In this document: positions 1 to 10,466 of the stretch, one piece after another
How the letters are laid out: every line of letters starts with the position of its first letter
Numbering within the stretch: position 1 is the first letter of the stretch
From: Leucocoprinus leucothites
Taxonomy: Eukaryota > Basidiomycota > Agaricomycetes > Agaricales > Agaricaceae
Direction: 5' to 3'
DNA length: 64,000 nt
Assembly (NCBI GenBank): GCA_013368445.1
Contig: JAACJO010000040.1
Location: forward strand, 62,001-126,000
Made by a program: the position numbers and the translations under genes
Notes under the pieces: generated by a model
The model's input: only the letters and a program-made list of their open reading frames with translations
What the model was told of the DNA's origin: nothing
Database searches by the model: none

Positions 1-1762
1 CTCAATGTTATAACAATAAAAACCCCCCACTTGACGTCTCCAATGTCAGTGGCCCCATGCTCTCTCTAAAACCCTTTTGGAGATATCTTGGCTTCTACTT
101 TGATTGGTATCTCTCATTTCAAGAGCACATCTGGTACTACTCAACTAAAGCATTGTCTATGGTGAAAGCCATGGACATGCTAGGCAACTCCACCTGAGGT
201 CTCCTACCCCTTCAAAAATGACTTTTCTATAGGTCATGTGTTGTCCCTGTGGCCACATATGGCTTTTGTCTATGGTACTTTGAGGGCACTCATAATAAGG
301 TGCTTCTCAAGTCCCTATCTTCTATGCAAAGACACACTGCTCTCTGGATCACCAGTGCCTTCTGTACTTCCCCTTCTGGGGGTGCTGAGAGTATTGCTGG
401 ACTCATCCCTATTCACCTTCATCTTTGTAAACTGGCTATTCATTCTTCTTACTGAGTTTCCTCTTTACCCTCTAACCATGCATTATGTTCACTTTTGTCA
501 GATTGTTTCTCTCTTAACTTGTCCCCTCATCCCCAATTACTTCACTTTCTTACTCTGGCCAAAAAAGCTAAAGTCAAAGGCCCTATTATTGATGTAGATA
601 GTTCTCTTTCTCATCTTTCTGATTCCTTCTCCCCATTTGCCCTTGAATCCAAGCCTGGGTCTTGTCTTATGGATATTTTCTCTGATTTGATTCATTTTCA
701 TCCTTGTAATTGTTCTGATAAACACAAAATGTATAAACACATCTCATCTCTCAATTCGGTTTTCTCTTCATCTTCCTCTAATCAAACTTATATATCAGTA
801 GTTACTGATGCTTCTGTTCCACTTGTAGGTTCCCTTCAAACAGTTTCGGTGGCACATTTATATTGTGGTGGATGACAAGTGTCCTATGCAAAACAGACAA
901 GTGGCCCAGCATCTTCTACAGATGCTGAACTCTATTCCATTCAAATTGGCATCACAAAAGCCATTTCCCTCCAATGTGATAAAATCATCCTTATCACCAA
1001 CTGTCTTCCAGCAGCCAAGCTGGCAGTTGACCCCCCTCCATCCACTCAAGTCAGTCACACTCCATTCATGTTTGCTGACTCCTATCCAACTGGCTCACAG
1101 CCAAACCATCTCAATCTATTGATTTTTGGGACATTCCCTCCAAATAGTAATGGAAGCCCCATCTTAAAGTATATAATGATGTCACTTCCATGTGCATCCA
1201 TGCCCCCTCACAAATAGGTGCCACCCTTGACTTCTTGCAATACAAAGCCACCAATAACTGCCAGAAATCCTGGGAGTCTACATTCTGGAAGAAGAAGTAC
1301 TGTGGCAATAGTTTCCTTCTTTCAAAAAAGAATTGCAAGTTCCTCATCTCTACTTATGTCAAGGGAGGTACCTGGCTCCCCCTTGCCAATGAGTCACCAT
1401 CACTATGCACCCACATGACTCATGCCATCCTTAACCACATTCCTATTGGAGCTTTTCATGAGAGGTTCTTCCCTCTTAAGCCCAAATCCTGTCGCTGTGG
1501 CCATTGCCTGGAAATGCAGCATCATATTCTCTGCTATTGCCTATTATACCCCATCTACACTTAATGGGTGCAATGCACTTTCCCCTAATACAAGTTCCTC
1601 ATTAAGTTCTTGAAAAAGAACCCAGTTGCTTTTGTCTTCACTGATCAAGATATGCATCCACCATCACTTCAAGCCCCTGTGCCTGCTGAACCAAATGAAG
1701 GTGAACTATATTCCTTTATTTCTTCTGTTTTCTCTTCTTTTGAGTCTGATCTCTGCATGTAA
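1..1762 (+). pseudogene. LINE-A ORF2 remnant: RT C-terminus and RNase H
   Basis: This is the C-terminal third of the LINE polyprotein, spread over several frames. Recognisable pieces in order are a post-RT region, an in-frame TGA at 195-197 (the family's recurrent stop), the RNase H first catalytic motif VVTDAS near 800, the second motif DAELYSI near 920, the third motif as ITNC instead of ITDC near 1005, and a Cys/His block (KSCRCGHCLE) near 1485. It ends with the family C-terminus SFESDLC at a TAA (1760-1762). The Asp-to-Asn change and multiple frameshifts make it non-functional. The family is certain; exact frame changes are approximate. Confidence 0.85.
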
Positions 1763-1967
1763 TGCCTCGTTCAATAGTCTCTCTCTCGAGTCTTCTCTAT
1801 TTCACTAGACTAATTATATATAGTCTTTTTCTTAAGTGGTCTTCAACTACTTCATGTACCCCAGCTTGCCATAGTCTACTATCTGTTTGTATTATTTAGT
1901 TGAAAGTGGACTGTGATCAAGCACTGCTATATAAATTTATTGATTTTTTTTAAAAAAAAAAAAAAAA
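1..1967 (+). mobile_element. LINE-A copy LA1, 5' part outside the window, decayed
   Basis: The 3' part of a non-LTR retrotransposon ends in the family 3' UTR (CTATATAAATTTATTGATT) and a T-run plus A-run tail at about 1943-1967. The sequence aligns by eye to the end of the much fresher copy at 40177-41942. CpG is almost gone and replaced by TG/CA, so the copy is old. The left end is cut by the window edge. Confidence 0.9.
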
Positions 1968-2066
1968 GTGTACTATATTCGGACAAGACCTTATCTATTT
2001 CCATCCTTGTAGTGTTTGGCTTAGGTAGTGGTACTTAGGCCCTGTATGATGTTGGCAGGCATGGAC
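1968..2066 (+). repeat. Degenerate LINE-B-like 3' UTR remnant
   Basis: About 100 bp lie between the A-tail of LA1 and the T-run of LA2. The order of motifs (CGGACAAGAC, TTTCCATCCTTGTAGT, GGTAGTGGTA, GGCAGGCATGGAC) follows the LINE-B 3' UTR seen at 54990-55080, with many differences. There is no coding potential. Confidence 0.5.
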
Positions 2067-4737
2067 TTTTTTTTTTTAAAAAAAAAAAATCAATGAATTT
2101 ATATAGCGGTGCTTAATCGCAGTCCACTTTCAACTAAATATTACAAACAGATGGTACACTATAGCAAGCTGGGGTACACAAAGCAGTCAAAGACCACTTA
2201 AGACAGAGACTATACATGATTAGTCCAGCAACATACACAAGACTCAATAGAGACTATTGAACAAGGTGTCATACACAGAGATCTGACTCAAAGGAAAAGA
2301 GAAGAGATGAAATGAAAGAATATAGTTCACCTTCATTTGGTTCGGTGGGCACAGGAGCTTGAGGTGGCAGTGGACGCATGTCATGATTGGTGAAGGCAAA
2401 AGTGGCTAGGTTCTTTTTCAAGAACTCAACAAGGAATTCATACTGAGGGAAAGCACATTGCACCCATTGAGTGTGGAAGGGATAGAGGGGGCAGTAACAC
2501 AGGATATGATGTCATGTTTCCAGGTGATGGCCACAACAACAGGATTTGTACTTGAGGGGGAAGAACCTCTCATGATAAGCTCCAATAGGAGCATGATTGA
2601 GGATGGCATGGGTCATGCATGTGCATAGTGATGGCGATTCATTGGCTAAGGGAAGCCAGGTGCCCCCTTTGATGTAAGTGGGGATAAGGAACTTGCGATT
2701 CTTTTTTGAAAGAAGGAAACTGCTGCCGCAGTACTTCTTCTTCCAGAATGTGGACTCCCAGGATTTCTGGTAGTCGTTGGTGGATTTGCGATGCAAGAAG
2801 TCAAGAGTAGAACCTGAATGTGGAGGGGCATATATTTGTATGGTGGTAGCATCATTGTGGACTTTGAGGTAGGGCTTCCAGTGCCATTTGGAAGGGATAT
2901 CCCAGAAGTTGATGGAGTGAGAAGGTTTTGCCACAAGCCAGTTGGATAAAAGTCAGCAGACTTGGATAGAGTGTGATTGACTTGAGTGGATAGAGGGATC
3001 AACTGCTAGCTTGGCTGCTGGAAGACAGTTGGTGATGAGGATGATGTGATTGCACTGGAGGGAGATGGCCTTGGCGATGCCAATGCAAATGGAATAGAGC
3101 TCAGCATCAGTAGACAATGCCTGACCACTTGCCTGTTTTGCATGGGACACTTGTCATCTGCCATGATATATATGTGCTACTGAGACTGTCTGAAGGGAAC
3201 CTACAAGTGGAACAGAAGCATCAGTGACAACTGAAATACAATTACAATTGGAAGAGGAAGAGGAGAAAACAGAATCAAGAGTTGATACATGTTTATACAT
3301 CTCATGTTTGTCCAAGCAGTTACAAGGATGAAAGTGAATAGAATCGGAAAAGATGTCCATGAGACAAGACCCAGGCTTAGATTCAGGAGCAAATGGAGAA
3401 AAGGAATCAGAAAGATGGGAAAGAGAACTATCTACATTGATAAGAGGGCTTTTGACTTTAGCTTTTTTGGCCAGAGTAAGAAAGCGAAGCAATTGGGGAT
3501 AAGGGGGAGCATTAAGAGAGAAACAATCAGATAGGAGGGAACATAATGCATGATTAGAAGGTAAAGTAGAAACTCAGTACGATGAACGAATAGCTAATTT
3601 ACGAAGATGGAGGTGAATTGGAATAAGTCTAGCAATACTTTCGGTGCTGCCTGAAGGGGAAGTGCAGAAGACGCCTGTGATCCAAAGAGCAGCGTGCCTC
3701 TGCATAGATGATAAGGACTTGAGGAGAGCCTTATTATGAGTGCCTTCAAAGTACCACAAATGGAAGCCATACATTGCCACAGGGACAATGCATGACCTAT
3801 AGAGAAGGTGTTTCTGGAGAGGGAGAAGGCCTTGAGTGGAATTACCTAGCATACCCATAGCTTTCACCATGGACAATGCTTTGGTAGAATAATATCGGAC
3901 ATGTTCTTGAAATGAGAGTCGGTGATCAAAGTAAAAACTGAGGTACTGCCAGACGCATTTAGGATGCAGGAGAGGGCCACCAATGTCGGATAGGTCAAGG
4001 GGAGGATTAGGATTATTATGACGTTGGGAGAAGTGAAAGACCTCAGATTTGTCATGTTCGACGACAAGTCTGAGATCAGTGCAGATGGAGTTAATGATGG
4101 AATAGGCAAATTTGAGGGAAGAAATAGTGTCAGTGTAGTTCTTCACTTGAGATATACAAAGCCCATCATCAACAAAGGATAGAAGGGAAGAGAGAATAGA
4201 CTGCAAGTAAGCATGTTGATCGAACATGAACATGAGAGGTGCTAAGTAAAGTGTGGATAGTATGGGGAATAAAGCGGAACCTTGCCCTATGCCAACATCC
4301 ATGTCATGAGCATTGGATAGGAACATGTTCCACATGAACTGGGTGGATCAACCTATAAGGTAATGTGAAAAGAAGTTCATGAGTTCTGGGGCGAACCCCT
4401 GGCATTGTAAGATGTTAATAAGAATTTCATGATTCAGAGAGGGAAAGAATTGGGCGATATCGAAAGCACAGACACTAGTGATCATACCTTTAGCCCATCC
4501 AGCCTGAATAATATGAGCAAGGAATACTCCTGCATCTTCAGTAGATCACTGAATAACTCCACCCATTTGGTTGGGGTGAAGGACGTCTAAAGATACTGCT
4601 TCATACTGCATGCATCACACGATCATCTTCTCAATTAGTTTTCCTAGAGTGTTTAGTAGAACAATAGGATGAAATGCTTTTGGGGTGTCATAGGCTGGTT
4701 TATTCAGCTTAGGTATGATGATAGAGACTGAGTCCTT

Positions 4738-4751
4738 GAAGTGACTCGGCC
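4738..4751. repeat. Target-site duplication of LA3, left copy
   Basis: GAAGTGACTCGGCC, 14 bp, directly before the truncated 5' end of LA3. The same 14 bp recur at 7385-7398 immediately after the LA3 A-tail. This is the hallmark of target-primed reverse transcription. Confidence 0.9.
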
Positions 4752-7179
4752 GGCCTATGATACACCGAAAGTGTTTCGTCCCATTGTCCTACTAAATACT
4801 TTAGAAAAACTAATCAAGAAAATGATCACTTGCCACATGCAGTATGAGGTGGTATCTTTAGACATCCTTCACCCCAACCAAATGGGTGGAGTTATTCAGT
4901 GATCTACTGAAGATGCAGGAGTATTCCTTGCTCATATTATTCAGGCTGGATGGGCTAAAGGTATGATCACTAGTGTCTGTGCTTTTGATATCGCCCAATT
5001 CTTCCCCTCTCTGAATCATGAAATTCTTATTAACATCTTACAACGCCAGGGGTTCACCCCAGAACTCATGAACTTCTTTTCACATTACCTTATAGGTTGA
5101 TCTACCCAGTTCATGTAGAACATGTTCCTATTCAATGCTCATGACATGGATGTTGGCATAGGGCAAGGTTCCGCTTTATTCCCCATACTATCCACACTTT
5201 ACTTAGCACCTCTCATGTTCATGTTCGATCAACATGCTCACTTGCAGTCTATTCCCTCTTCCCTTCTATCCTTTGTCAATGATGGGCTTTGTATATCTCA
5301 AGTGAAGAACTACACTGACACAATTTCTTCCCTCAAATCAGCATATTCCATCATTAACTCCATATGCACTGATCTTGGACTTGTCATCGAACATGACAAA
5401 TCTGAGATCTTTCACTTCTCCCAACGTCATAATGATTCTAATCCCCCCCTTGACCTATCTGATGTCAGCAGCCCTCTCCTGCATCCCAAATGCATCTGGC
5501 GATACCTGGGTTTCTACTTCGATCACCAACTCTCATTCCAAGAACATGTCCAATATTATTCTACCAAAGCATTGTCCACGGTGAAAGCTATAGGTATGCT
5601 AGGTAATTCCACCCAAGGCCTGCTCCCTCTCCAGAAACACCTTCTCTATAGGTCATGCATTGTCCCTGTGGCAACATATGGCTTCTGATTGTGGTACTTT
5701 GAAGGTGCTCATAACAAGGTGCTCCTCAAGTCCTTATCATCTATGCAGAGGCATGTGGCTCTCTGGATCACAGGCACCTTCCACACTTCCCCTTCAGGTG
5801 GCGCTGAAAGTATTGCTGGACTTATTCCAATCCACCTCCATCTTTGTAAACTAGCTCTTCGTTCATCATACCGAGTTTCTACTTTACCTTCTAATCATGC
5901 ATTATGTTCCCTCCTATCTGATTGTTTCTCTCTTAATGCTCCCCCTCATCCCCAATCACTTTGCCTTCTCACTCCAGTCAAAAAAGCTAAAATCAAAGGC
6001 CCTCTTATTAATGTAGATAATTCTCTTTCTCATCTTTCTGATTCCTTTTCTCCATTTGCTCCTGTATTCAGGCCTGGGTCTCAACTCATGGATATCTTTT
6101 CTGACTCTATTCATTTTCATCCTTGTAATCACTCAGATAAACATGAGATGTATAAACATATATCAACTCTTGATTCTGTTTTCTCCTCCTTCTCTTCTGA
6201 TCGTAATTGTATTTTGGTTGTCACTGATGCTTCTGTTCCACTTAAAGGTTCCCTTCAGGTGGTCTCGGTGGCACATATATATCATGGCGGATGACAAGTG
6301 TCCCATGCAAAACTGGCAAGCAGTTGGGCGTTGTCTACTGATACCAAACTCTACTCCATTTGCATTGGCATTGCCAAAGCCATTTCTCTTCATTGTGATC
6401 ACATCATCCTCATCACTGACTGTCTCCCAGCAGCCAAGCTAGCAGTCAATCCCTCTATACACTTGAGCCAATCACACTCCATCCAAGTCTGCCAACTTTT
6501 ATCCAACTGGCTCACAGCCAAACCTTCTCGCTCTATTGACTTCTGGGATGTCCCTTCCAAATGGCGCTGGAAGCCCCACCTTAAAGTCCACAATGATGTT
6601 ACCACCACACACATACATGCCCCTCCTCATTCAGGCACTACTCTTGACTTCCTACAATGCAAAATCACCAACGACTGCCAGAAATCCTGGGAGTCCACTT
6701 TCTGGAAAAAGAAGTACCACGGTAGCAGTTTCCTTCTTTCAAAAAAGAATCACAAGTTCCTCATCCCCTCTTATATCAAAGGGGGCACCTGGCTTCCCTT
6801 AGCCAATGAATTGCCATTGTTATGTGCATGCATGACTCATGCCATCCTCAATCATGCTCCTATTGGAGCTTACTGTGAGAGGTTTTTCCCCCTTGAGTCC
6901 AAGTCCTGTCTGTGTGGCCATCACCTGGAAACATGACATCATATCCTGTGTTATTGCCCCCTCTATCCCGTCCACACTCAATGGGTGCAATGCGCTTTCC
7001 CTCAGCTCGAATTCCTCATCGAGTTCTTAAAAAAGAACATGGCTGCTTTTGCCTTCACCAATCATGACACACGTCCCCCTCCACCTCAAGCTCCTGTGCC
7101 CGCTGAACCAAATGAAGGTGAACTATACTCTTTTATCTCATCTCTTTTCTTTTCCTTTGAGTCTGATCTCTGTGTATAA
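4752..7179 (+). pseudogene. LINE-A ORF2 fragment (RT to C-terminus)
   Basis: 5'-truncated ORF2 starting before RT motif A. Motif A (AFDIAQFFPS) is near 4980, motif B (GIGQGSALFP) near 5158, and motif C is mutated to SFVNDGLC near 5272 (Asp-to-Asn in the catalytic FVDD). RNase H motifs VVTDAS (6217) and ITDC (6412) keep the third Asp, unlike LA1, LA2 and LA6. Stops include TAG at 5116-5118 and TGA at 5686-5688. The last codons are DLCV-stop at 7179. A dead copy without a promoter of its own. Confidence 0.87.
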
Positions 7180-7384
7180 CACCTCATTCTATAGTCTCTC
7201 TCAAGTCTTTTCTATTTCACTGGACTAATCGTATATAGTCTTTGTCTTAAGCAGTCTTTGACCACTTCATGTACCCCAGCTTGCTGTAGTGTACCATCTG
7301 TTTGTAATATTTAGTTGAAAGTGGACTGCATTCGAGCACTGCTATATAAATTCACTGATTGAAAAAAAAAAAAAAAAAAAAAAA
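4752..7384 (+). mobile_element. LINE-A copy LA3, 5'-truncated, inserted in LA2
   Basis: It begins inside the RT domain (GGCCTATGATACACC) and ends with the family 3' UTR and an A-tail (7362-7384). Perfect 14 bp direct repeats flank it. It lies head-to-head with the interrupted LA2, giving a palindrome of two 2.6 kb LINE-A halves. It is moderately decayed and therefore younger than LA2. Confidence 0.93.
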
Positions 7385-7398
7385 GAAGTGACTCGGCC
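7385..7398. repeat. Target-site duplication of LA3, right copy
   Basis: Identical to 4738-4751 (GAAGTGACTCGGCC), right after the LA3 A-tail. LA2 resumes here. Confidence 0.9.
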
Positions 7399-7523
7399 AA
7401 TGATAGAGACATATGCATGCATTAGCAATGAGTAAAATGTTCTTGAGGCAGTCGTTGTGAGCAACAATAGATTTCAAATATCTCCAGGAGATGTGATTGG
7501 GCCCGGGTGCTAAGGAATTAGTA

Positions 7524-7738
7524 CAGTGGCTCAAAAAACTGTCCCAATGTTTTCGCATTTTGGACATATTTGCTAATACCAGGGCAGATATATGGCCTAG
7601 CATCCTGAAAATATTCACACAGGTACCTTGACATATTGGGAGCATATATTCCCATGATCACATGACCTTGTCCATCAATGAATTATTAATGAATTATCGA
7701 AAATATCTACTCATTGGGACAGTTTTTTGACCCTCTGT
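7524..7738 (+). repeat. Tc1 left terminal inverted repeat
   Basis: 215 bp, complementary to 8902-9116. The inner end carries an inverted copy of the outer tip (CATTGGGACAGTTTTTTGA near 7712-7730), so the repeat is itself bounded by inverted sub-repeats, probably the transposase binding sites. Confidence 0.9.
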
Positions 7739-7749
7739 TATCTACCTAC

Positions 7750-8769
7750 TCAATACTTTGTATGACCTCCTCTTGCCCTGACAACTGCCTCAATCCTTCT
7801 GGGCATGGTTTCTATCAGCCTTTGGCACCTTTCTGCTGGAATCTTATTCCACTCCTCTACTAGCCTCTCCCACAATTCAAATACTCCCTTAGGTGGTCTT
7901 TCATATGCCTTCAGCTGGTCCTTCAGGTAGGTCCAGAGGTGTTCAATGGGATTTAGGTCAGGGGATTGTGCAGGGCATGATAGAACTTGAATGTTGTTGT
8001 CCACAAACCATTGTTGTCCCAGTTTTGAGGTGTGTTTTGGGTCATTATCCTGCTGGAATATCCTCTCCTCCTCCTCCATCTCCAACTTTTCAAAGCTTTC
8101 CACCACCCCATTGTCCAAAATCTCGCAGTATTTCACTGCATCCATATTCCCTTGAACCTCAATCAGCTTTTTTACCCCATTCCACCCCATACACCCCCAC
8201 ACCATCATGTTACCACCTCCTCCATGTTTGACAGTAGGGAGAGTGGTCCTATCTGACAGTGGTTCCCCCCTCTCCTTCCAGGTATACACCTTTCCATCTG
8301 ACCCAATCCTGTTGATCTTTGTTTCATCTGTCCACAACACCCTCTTCCAGTCCTCCACTGTCCAATTCCTATGTTCATGTGCAGAGTCAAGGCATTCCTC
8401 ACAATGTTGCTTTTTGAGTAGAGGTCATTTGATCTTGGTTACAGAGCAAAATCCATTATCCTGAAGGGTATTTCTGACAGTTTGGGGTGTGACAGGGTCA
8501 GACAGAGTAGAGTTAATGAAATTTGTAGCCTGGACAGCATTATCTAGCTTTCCAGAGGTTATTTGGTGAATTATTGCTTTTTTATCATGAGGAGAAAGCT
8601 TGGAAGGACGTCCTCCCTTGTTGTTTTCCTTGTCCCCATCGACTTCTTTATTGATCCTCCCAACAGTAGACTTGCCTAGACTAGTTTTATGTTCAATATG
8701 GCACAAGGAATAGCCATCTTTGAGAAGAGAAGTGACTTGGGAGTATTAGGTAGAGGAGATAGCTTTCAT
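7750..8769 (-). pseudogene. Tc1-family transposase, two premature stops
   Basis: A single frame of 340 codons from ATG at 8769, the normal length for a Tc1 transposase. The N-terminal part holds the paired helix-turn-helix DNA-binding region (KSTVGRI, then a GRPSK hook). The C-terminal part holds the DDE catalytic core: WTDETK, QQDNDPKHTS and SPDLNPIEHLW. Counting from the first Asp of the second motif to the Glu gives DD34E. It ends in GGHTKY. Only two lesions are visible: TAA at codon 8 (8748-8746) and TGA at codon 115 (8427-8425), both compatible with C-to-T change (CAA and CGA). The protein would cut and paste the element at TA sites; as it stands it is inactive. Confidence 0.92.
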
Positions 8770-8901
8770 GATGTAGTGGCAGGAAGAAAGACAGTTGTAG
8801 CCATCTCAACATGTCAACCAAGGTCACATGATCTTGTTTACTACTCCCACACCTGCCCTGATGCTCCCCTGGCATGTTACAAGATAGATACTGGGAGGCT
8901 G

Positions 8902-9116
8902 ACAGGGGGTCAAAAAACTGTCCCAATGAGTAGATATTTTCGATAATTCATTAATAATTAATTGATGGACAAGGTCATGTGATCATGGGAATATATGCTC
9001 CCAATATGTCAAGGTACCTGTGTGAATATTTTCAGGATGCTAGGCCATATATCTGCCCTGGTATTAGCAAATATGTCCAAAATGCGAAAACATTGGGACA
9101 GTTTTTTGAGCCACTG
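8902..9116 (-). repeat. Tc1 right terminal inverted repeat
   Basis: Reverse complement of 7524-7738 with about two mismatches (near the ATCAAT[T/G]AATT stretch and in the last inner bases). It ends GCCACTG followed by TA. Confidence 0.9.
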
Positions 9117-10466
9117 TACATGAAGAGAGGGATTCAGTGAGTTCGAGGGCAGAGAAGTTGGCCCAGGAGCGGGGAGGGAGGGATTTTATTTCATTTAAAA
9201 TGTTAGGGCTTACCAGTTGACCAGACACTGAATTATATGATGAATGGAGTGCATTCCACAAGTCTGGGAGATCATTGCATGGTTGACCTTGATAATGAAT
9301 GCCCTCGATGGCAGGGAGTTTGTGTTGTTTGACCCATTCCATAAGATCCTAGGGTCGTTTGTTGGTTGATGCAATCTCATGAATACACTCATCAAAGAAA
9401 GAATGTTTGGTGGCTCAAGTAGCTGCTCTGAACACCTGCCAGTCTTTTTGATCCTTTGTTCTTCTGTAAATGAGAAGAGTCTCAGAGCAGTGGGGGGACC
9501 ACTATTCCTTTGATCTGGTAGTAATCCATACAGTTTTAGAGTTCATATTCCATGATTCAGAGAGTATTCAAGAAATAGAGTCAGAGATATTATCCAGACA
9601 GATAGTAGAATGAATGTTTGAACAGTCCAGAGCTGTTAGATGCTCTGAGACCTGTGAAATGAAAGCGGTCTCTTCATTGCTATCTTTTGGTAGTACATGT
9701 TTTTTATAATTAATATAATCTGGATGAATTGGAAGATCAATAATCAAAGATGCATGATCTGAGGGTAGTCTCGAGTTGACATCGATGATATGGGGAGTAG
9801 AGTTATTGGTGCAGAACATTAGATCAATAACCGAATTGTCATGATCTCTTATGGGATAAAAATGTGTTGGAGAGAAATTGGTTGGTGGAGATCTTGTGAG
9901 ATTGAAGCAGTCCGCTAGCTCCATTAGAGTTATGGTGGAATGAGGGGTATGGGAGACTGAGGGGTCCCACTCTGGAGAGCAACAGTTAAAGTTGCCTCCC
10001 ATATATACAATATTAGGGATGTCAATGAAGTTTGTTGAAAGAAAGTTGATTGCCAACAAAGATGAGTCAGAATATATGTTAAGCAGATGGATATAGTTAC
10101 CCTGGTTGAATAATCCCAAGATTTGTATGTCACGATGGTTGACCCATTCTTGTTGAAGGATGGGTCTCATGCGAAGTAACTGCCTATGAACATAAGTCAG
10201 AGTATAGGGTTGAGGGTCGTTAGGCTTAGTAGGGCAGACCATACATAGCCACTCAGGATGAATAGGAGCACCTATGACATCATTCCCTTCAGGGCTAGTC
10301 ATAGAGAGTGCTTTTCGAATATAATTCCAAGGAGGTTCCTATAGAAAAAAGATGTTGAAGTCCAACTTCTTGGACTTGAGAATGGTGTCAAGCAAGGCAT
10401 AAGATCATCCCACATTTTGTGAATAGATACAAACAGAAGAAATGGGCTTGTTCTTACCAGACATAT

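Larger units (their letters stand above)
7524..9116 (-). mobile_element. Tc1/mariner DNA transposon, complete ends
   Basis: A 1593 bp element with 215 bp terminal inverted repeats starting CAGTGGCTCAAAAAACTGTC, flanked by TA on both sides (7522-7523 and 9117-9118). The host LINE-A reads straight through once it is removed. The two repeats differ at only about two visible positions, so the insertion is young relative to LA2. It encodes one transposase with two nonsense changes. Confidence 0.95.
2269..10464 (-). pseudogene. LINE-A ORF2 (endonuclease, RT, RNase H), interrupted
   Basis: The ORF2 start codon (10464) lies two bases after the ORF1 stop, as in the fresher copies. Domains on the minus strand: an exonuclease-endonuclease-phosphatase fold with GGNFNCCSPEWD near 9990 and SDHASLI near 9755; RT with a FVDDGLCIS palm motif near 4160; RNase H with VVTDAS near 3225 and ITNC near 3030; and the C-terminal Cys/His block near 2530. 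It ends in DLCV at 2269. The Tc1 and LA3 insertions, frameshifts and stops destroy it. Unlike most copies it has CAA, not TGA, at the codon after the RT region (near 3833). Confidence 0.88.

Noticed and set aside
2067..7384. Twin-priming 5' inversion to explain the head-to-head LA2/LA3 pair
   Set aside because: Both halves have their own 3' end and tail, and LA3 is bounded by a perfect 14 bp duplication with LA2 resuming beyond it. It is a nested insertion.
7362..7384. A-runs and T-runs as transcription terminators
   Set aside because: They sit at LINE 3' ends, usually next to target duplications, so they are retrotransposition tails.
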